From: Juglans regia
Taxonomy: Eukaryota; Streptophyta; Magnoliopsida; Fagales; Juglandaceae
NCBI RefSeq assembly: GCF_001411555.2
Contig: NC_049905.1
Location: forward strand, 7,593,053-7,657,052
Direction of reading: 5' to 3'
Length of the DNA: 64,000 nucleotides
This document shows, in pieces, positions 58,243 to 64,000 of the stretch. Made by a program: the position numbers and the translations under genes. Below the pieces are notes generated by a model. That model ran no database searches. It was not told the DNA's origin and saw only the letters and a program-made list of their open reading frames with translations. Within the stretch, counting starts at the first letter, position 1; each line of letters begins with the position of its first letter.

Positions 58243-59401
58243 CTTATTTTAATAAAATAAAATCAAAAATCAAACACGAAAACGACGAAATCAGAGCGGG
58301 AAATCAAAACGCAAAACCTCAGCTTCGACCGTCTCTCTCCTCTGGGTTTCGTTTTCGAGTTGCAGACTCCCGATTCTCTCCCTCGTCTTCTCGCCCCACG
58401 TTTTCGCACGCAGATCGTCTTGAGCTTGGTTCATCGATAACGAAAACGAGTTTCTGTCTAGTACGAAAATATAGTTAAAACTCTGCTGCTATGGTGATTA
58501 GATATATGGTCGTGCTAAGAGTTGTTAACAGCTGATGGTACTTGGTTACAAGGATCATTACTGGACTGAGATTTTTTTCAGCAGGGCATGCTAAAAGTGG
58601 TGGGATAATGTACTTATAACTTGTACATGGAGTGTTAAGTTTCTGGGGACATTCACTGCACTCTGGAGAGGAAGTTAGCGAAATCCTATTTCATTGCATC
58701 AATGGTGTTCCATTCTTTTGATTCTGCTCAGGCAAACCAACCTGAGCATGCAGAGATCCTTTTATGTCTGTTTGTTCATGTCCTTTGAATTTCATCAGCC
58801 ATTTTCATGTTTTCTACAGTATTTTATTTTGTGTTTCTGACATATGTTGTTAGTGGAAAGAATAAAGATTAGCCATGTTCTGGTCACTTGCATCTTTCTC
58901 ATAATTCGTTGTTGTTTGCCATGTTAGACAGTATTGCAACAGCTTGGTAGCTGCTACGCATTATAAAGATCATCAATGCTTATATTCTTAAAACTTCGGG
59001 GGATTTTGGATTGTTAATATTTAACAGTGTTGTAACTTGTCAAAAAAAAAAAAAAACCTTGTAATATTTTATTTTAGAATTTTTTTTAACTGTTTCTATT
59101 TGGCATCACGTCCATGAATCATTTTAATATTGCAAATATAGCATCACAAAGAGGAAAGCACTCGTGTAGCTTTGTGAACTCTTCAGGGGTTCTCTGGTTG
59201 GGTCTTTTAGGTGAATAGGTCTACATGAATAAAGTTTGTGTAAGAGAACTCTTACATGTAAAAATCATTGCCCTTGAGAGTTTTGTCTACTACTTTTCTG
59301 TGTTTTTGTATAGGAGTAGGTTGATTTAACTGAACAATATTTAGATTAATGCTAACATGGAAATATGCAGTGGAAGAATCATTGACATTTTCCTTTTACA
59401 G

Positions 59402-59595
59402 CTTTTTTCGAATTGGTTCAGTTATTCTTGCCCTGCATGATGCTAGTGATATATTCATGGAAGCTGCTAAAGTTTTTAAATATTCTGAGAAGGAACTTGC
59501 TGCAAGTGTCTTTTTTGGATTCTTTGCCGTTTCATGGCTCCTTCTGCGGCTAGTATTCTTTCCTCTTTGGGCTATAAAAGCATCAAGGTTTGCCC
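59402..59595 (+). pseudogene. Captured exon of a LAG1-type ceramide synthase
   Basis: After an intron-like stretch ending TTTTACAG (AG at 59400-59401), the frame reads FFRIGSVILALHDASDIFME, then AAKVFKYSEKELAASVFFGF, FAVSWLLLRLVFFPLWAIKA. This is the TLC-domain segment of plant LAG1 homologues with the LHDxSD motif that marks the catalytic region. These ER-membrane enzymes acylate sphingoid bases. Only one exon of about 60 codons is recognised; the second catalytic His pair is not present. It is a fragment and not a gene. The frame runs on into the right TIR region until TGA near 59696. Confidence 0.85.
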
Positions 59596-59897
59596 TCGGG
59601 AGGGGTGACAAAAACTCAACGATGAAGCTCAAGAGGGGTGGAGAAAACTCGAAGATGAAGCTCGGGAGGAAGAAGAAAATGGGCTTTGATCTCTGAAACC
59701 CAGAGGAGAGAGACAGACGAAGCAATCTTTGAAACTCAAAGGAGAGAGACGGTCGAAGTTGCGTTTTGCGTTTTGATTAAGTCCTATTTCGTGTTTGATT
59801 TATTTTTTAATTAAAATAAGGCATTTGACGTGGCATGGGTCACGTCAGACGTGGGGCCGCGGCGGGGACGCACCCCGGTTGTCTATAGAATTATTGT

Positions 59898-60180
59898 GTA
59901 AGTATATATGAATAGTATTATATATATTTATAATTTTACATATAATATTTATATTTTAATTTTTCTTAAATTCAAATTTTGAGTTTTAAATTTTATAATT
60001 TTTAATATATTAATAATTGACACGTGAAAAAATAATTTTTTTTATAAATTTTTTATTAAGTACAATTAATATTATCCAATATATATATATATATATATTG
60101 TAGAATAGCATAAAAAAAGTTGGAATTATATATTTTCTTAATTATATATTTTTTAGGATTGTGAACAGAGGAAGGAAAGT
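59898..60180 (+). repeat. AT-rich repeat upstream of symporter copy B
   Basis: It matches 41127-41310 to about 60078 and then has a (TA)n tract (60079-60100). Unlike copy A, it lies only about 270 bp upstream of the ATG. Confidence 0.6.
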
Positions 60181-60343
60181 ATAAAATTCATGGCGTGTAG
60201 AGAGGCCACAAGTCCGTAACCATCAAAGGTCAATGCCGACCAAACTATCAAGATTGGACCACAGAAAACACCGAAGAACAGGATAATAGAGCGGGAGCCA
60301 TTAACAGCTTGATCGTAATATTCGGTCACCACTTCCTCATGAA

Positions 60344-63300
60344 ATGGCTTGCAGTGCCTCAACTCAACCTCTCTTCATCCTCAAACTCTTACATTCTCAC
60401 CCAACTCATCGAACGAAACCGTCACAAGCTTTCATCTGTTACACTCAACGGAGTACACGCCCGTGTTTATCTTATGACAGTCATTTTAAGGCCAATTTTC
60501 CCACGTTCCCGAAGCTGCCTTTGCTCTCTGGCCGTCTAAGCAGATTCAATGTGAGGACCCAAATTCCCTCATTTTTTGTTTCCTCCTGTGCTTTAGTGTT
60601 TGATTTTTGTTTCTCTTTTGGTTTTGTGGGCAGGTAGGAGTACAGAAAATGGATGCTTCTGGGGAAGAGGGCGAGTCGCTTGTTTCTGACGCAACGTATC
60701 AGGAGAAATTTACTTGGTCTTCTGTGATTTTGCCGTGCGTTTCTACCACTTTCTCTTTATTTTAACGCGTGTTTTACATCTTTTCGGTATTCTGCTTTTT
60801 CTATATATTTGATGGGTGTTGAAAATACCAAAGTATTGCTTACTTCTTCCGCCAGAATTGATGTGGGTGACACTTATTTGTCATTTTTTAGTGCGAGCTT
60901 TGGTTTTTGTGACGTGCAAATGCAATCTATAAATCGGATCTTCAACCTTGATGAAACTAGATAGAATATTGGAATTACTTCTCTTTTAGTTTCGCTGTCA
61001 AAGCAAGACGGGTGCTTTTCAATATGTTGGCTATGGCTAATTCATGGTAGTGGGATTTTTCATGGTTGTTTTGGATGTAAAGAGAGTAGCGTGAATCAAG
61101 AAATAGTACGTGACTATGGTTTTTGTATTGACATCTTTTTTTCAAGGAAAAGATAATCAAATCATTGCCTCAATTTAATTTTGTTCCTACAATTTTAGGT
61201 TTTTGTTCCCAGCCTTGGGAGGTTTGTTGTTTGGGTATGACATTGGTGCCACCTCTGGTGCTACCATCTCATTACAGGTGCATATCTATATATAATTTTC
61301 ATTTACTTCTTTCTCATGTATTTGATTTTCTTTCGGCCATCTTTCTTGTTGTTCTAATAACCACCAAATGATCCAAAATATGCATTTTTCTTCTTGTTGT
61401 ACCTTGATGATTTAACAGTCACCTGAGCTCAGTGGAACAACTTGGTTCAGCCTTTCAGCCATTCAGCTTGGACTTGTGGTACGGTTCAAGGATCATAGTC
61501 ATATAATCTACTATCGTTCTGGAAACTTGCAGTTTTTTTCTTCCAAAAACCTTCTATGATATGTTAATACACTCAATTCAGGTCAGTGGTTCCCTTTATG
61601 GAGCTCTTCTTGGTTCCCTTCTTGTCTATCCAATTGCAGACTTCCTTGGTATGTCCTAATTTTCTCTGTCCTGTCCTTAGAGCTTGTTTATGAGTTTTTA
61701 TCTAATATAATGGATTTTATCACAAAGGGAGGAGGCGAGAACTTATCACGGCAGCTGTGCTATATGTGCTTGGTGGTCTGACCACTGCCTATGCTCCAGC
61801 CCTAGGTGTTCTTTTAGTGGGACGGCTGCTCTATGGCCTTGGTATTGGTTTGGTGGGCTTCTTTGAAACTCCACTACTATTTTGTGTGGACTTAGCTGCT
61901 ATGATGTACTTAGTCATACTCCACCAACTTAATAAGTGAATTTGTTTGTCAGGCCATGCATGGGGCTCCTCTCTATATTGCAGAAACTTGCCCATCTCAG
62001 ATTCGTGGAACTCTAGTATCTTTAAAGGAGCTCTTCATAGTTCTTGGGATTCTGGTATTGTGTACTCCTTTTTTATTCTTGGCAATCATGTTGTTCACTT
62101 TCTTATATTTAGTGACAAGCTAAAAAATTATTTTCTCTGCAGTTGGGCTATTTTATTGGAAGCTTTCAGATTGATGTAGTTGGAGGGTGGCGTTACATGT
62201 TTGGAGCTAGTGCACCGATTGCTCTTATTATGGGACTCGGCATGTGGAGTCTTCCACCATCTCCACGCTGGCTGCTTCTTAGGGCCGTCCAAGGAAAAGG
62301 TTTATTACAAGATTATAAAGAGAAAGCATTTCTTGCTCTGAGCAAACTAAGGGGCCGTCCTCCTGGTGACAAGCTGTCTGAAAGGCAAATAGAAGACACA
62401 TTGGTCTCATTGAAATCTGCATATGCGGATCAGGAGTCTGAGGGCAGTTTCTTGGAGGTATTTCAAGGCTCAAGTTTGAAAGCCTTCCTAATTGGTGGGG
62501 GGCTGGTCTTTTTTCAACAGGTATTTTGCCCTTTCGCTGTTTTGAATTGCCTCTTTTATTTTCGTTTTGAACTTAGAGTTCAAACAAGCATATAATGGAG
62601 AAATGTGGAGTTTTTCTAGTTGGCAAGCCAATTTACAACGTGACTGTGACAGATAACTGGGCAACCAAGCGTTCTATATTATGCAGGTCCAATACTTCAG
62701 GTACTTGTTGTTTATAAAAATCTTTGATTTTGATTAAATGCATTCCTTTATGTCAGTTCGCTTAACCACACAATATTCTTTGTTATTCTGATAAGACTGC
62801 TGGGTTTTCTGCGGCCTCTGATGCTACCCGTGTTTCTGTTGTAATTGGCGTGTTCAAAGTAAGTAATAATCTTCTTCTAGTTATGTCTTTGAATATGGGG
62901 GAGAGTCTCCCTGCATATTTGTCTTGGTAAAGCTAATGGTAATACTAATAAATTTGTGATGTTTCCTCCTTCAGTTACTGATGACATGGGTAGCTGTCCT
63001 AAAAGTAGATGATCTTGGGAGAAGACCCCTGCTAATCGGAGGAGTCAGCGGGCTTGTATATCACTTATGACCATCTATCTATTAAATGATTTTAATCATT
63101 GGATTTTCGCTGATAAAAATTATGAAGAAAGTTTAAATCTGCTTTTCTTTAAATTACTGCAGGCTCTTTCTTTATTTATGCTTTCTGCTTATTATAAATT
63201 TCTCGGAGGGTTCCCTATTGTTGCTGTAGCCAGCCTACTTCTCTATGTCGGTTGCTACCAGGTAACATTTTGTCTTTTGAGGATTGAAATTCTCTGCACT

Positions 63301-63936
63301 ATTTCTTTCAGAGAATCAAATATAATTCTGAGGAGAAATACTAGAGTGTTGCAAAAGTGGCTGAATTCAAACTTGTAACATCCACTGAAAAGTCTACCCA
63401 GAAAGCTACCTTGATTTAGAACTTTCTGAAGAAATAAAAATAAAAGGAAAGCAGTTATATATAACGAGTAATGACAGTTTTTTCTTCATTACAAGGTTAA
63501 TGTGAATGTGGATTCATTAACAGATTTCTGTTCTTTGAATGGACTGTCAGATTTCATTTGGTCCAATCAGTTGGCTTATGGTGTCAGAGGTATTCCCACT
63601 TCGGACAAGAGGGCGAGGGATTAGTCTTGCAGTTCTTACTAACTTTGGCTCAAATGCCATTGTAACCTTTGCATTCTCACCATTGAAGGTTGTTGATCTG
63701 TTTTTATGAATCCATCCATTCCTTTCAAAGCTGGTCATCTCATTGTTTACAGTTCTCATTCCCTGTGATTTTGAATGTGGAGTGATTTGCTTATATTGCA
63801 GGAGTTGTTAGGAGCGGAAAATCTCTTCCTTCTTTTCGGGGCTATTGCTTTGTTGTCACTTTTGTTTGTACTGCTCGTTGTCCCAGAGACCAAAGGGCTG
63901 AGCTTGGAAGAGATTGAGTCCAAGATTTTGAAGTGA
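60344..63936 (+). CDS. Chloroplast sugar/H+ symporter (D-xylose-proton symporter-like 3), copy B
   Basis: Fourteen exons of exactly the same lengths as copy A: 60344-60550, 60634-60734, 61199-61277, 61419-61478, 61582-61648, 61728-61852, 61953-62054, 62143-62520, 62653-62700, 62796-62858, 62975-63055, 63163-63261, 63551-63688, 63802-63936. Introns are GT-AG and the protein is 560 aa. By eye about two dozen residues differ from copy A, roughly 96% identity. Changes are concentrated in the transit peptide (for example Glu14Lys) and in conservative positions in the helices (Ile/Val, Leu/Phe). Sugar-porter motifs are all intact, and Gly123 is kept here. The upstream DNA beyond about 160 bp differs from copy A, so the two may be expressed differently. 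Confidence 0.94.
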
Positions 63937-64000
63937 AAGCACAACTTGAAAATTTGTACCAGTCGAGCTTCCAATACACCCAAGTCGTTTTGGTTAGTCT
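63937..64000 (+). other. Start of the 3' untranslated region of symporter copy B
   Basis: It matches the sequence after the stop of copy A up to the window edge. Confidence 0.6.

Larger units (their letters stand above)
58167..59896 (+). mobile_element. Pack-MULE carrying a ceramide synthase exon
   Basis: Long terminal inverted repeats begin CAATAATTCTATAGACAACC on both sides. They match at roughly nine bases in ten for about 115 bp and, after a gap, again to about 180 bp (CAAAACGCAAAAC, TTCGACCGTCTCTCTCCT). The flanks TGTGAGTAT (58158-58166) and TGTAAGTAT (59897-59905) are a 9-bp target duplication with one change. These are Mutator-like hallmarks. The 1.35-kb interior holds host DNA with an exon of a LAG1 homologue and its intron border, so the capture was at DNA level. 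No transposase is encoded. Confidence 0.88.
60181..64000 (+). repeat. Segmental duplication unit, copy B
   Basis: It matches 42228-46060 in the same orientation and reaches the window edge. The units are about 17.95 kb apart. Confidence 0.92.

Noticed and set aside
59396..59725. Minus-strand 109-codon frame in the Pack-MULE
   Set aside because: It is a shadow of the captured ceramide synthase exon and the TIR.

Overview
The window is nuclear DNA of a woody eudicot. Plant-type split genes with GT-AG introns sit in a very AT-rich background crowded with MITEs, LTR elements and (TA)n tracts. The host protein sequences and the repeat style suggest Fagales, perhaps a Juglandaceae-type tree; that placement is inference from memory and was not searched.

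Six host genes look intact: a plastid-targeted tropinone-reductase-like SDR (minus strand, 5 exons, 325 aa); an intronless SUPERMAN/TAC1-type C2H2 repressor (248 aa); the large subunit of TFIIA (11 exons, 394 aa); a small conserved-looking proline-rich protein (119 aa, minus strand); and two tandem copies of a chloroplast sugar/H+ symporter (14 exons each, 560 aa each). All exon chains were joined by eye with GT-AG sites and the reading frame closes in each.

Layout. 1-7.7 kb: repeats and a 3.4-kb LTR retroelement that carries fragments of several host genes instead of gag-pol. 7.7-17.3 kb: MITE-rich DNA around the SDR gene. 17.4-22.7 kb: the zinc-finger gene and AT-rich DNA. 23.3-25.5 kb: rearranged remains of an endogenous pararetrovirus. 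25.5-31.2 kb: broken LTR element split by a long-TIR MULE-type element. 31.6-36.7 kb: TFIIA-L. 37-42 kb: MITEs, the small gene, an H2A pseudogene. 42.2-46.1 kb and 60.2-64.0 kb: the duplicated symporter. Between the copies lie a gag-only Copia nested in a MITE, a broken lectin receptor kinase, a complete but dead hAT transposon with a nested MITE, and a Pack-MULE carrying a ceramide synthase exon.

The host genes do not form a pathway. The most unusual content is two independent gene-capturing elements of different classes: an LTR element with pieces of a Hyp-O-galactosyltransferase, a Miro GTPase, a plasma-membrane H+-ATPase, a probable PPR protein and a dihydroxyacetone kinase, and a Pack-MULE with a LAG1/ceramide synthase exon.
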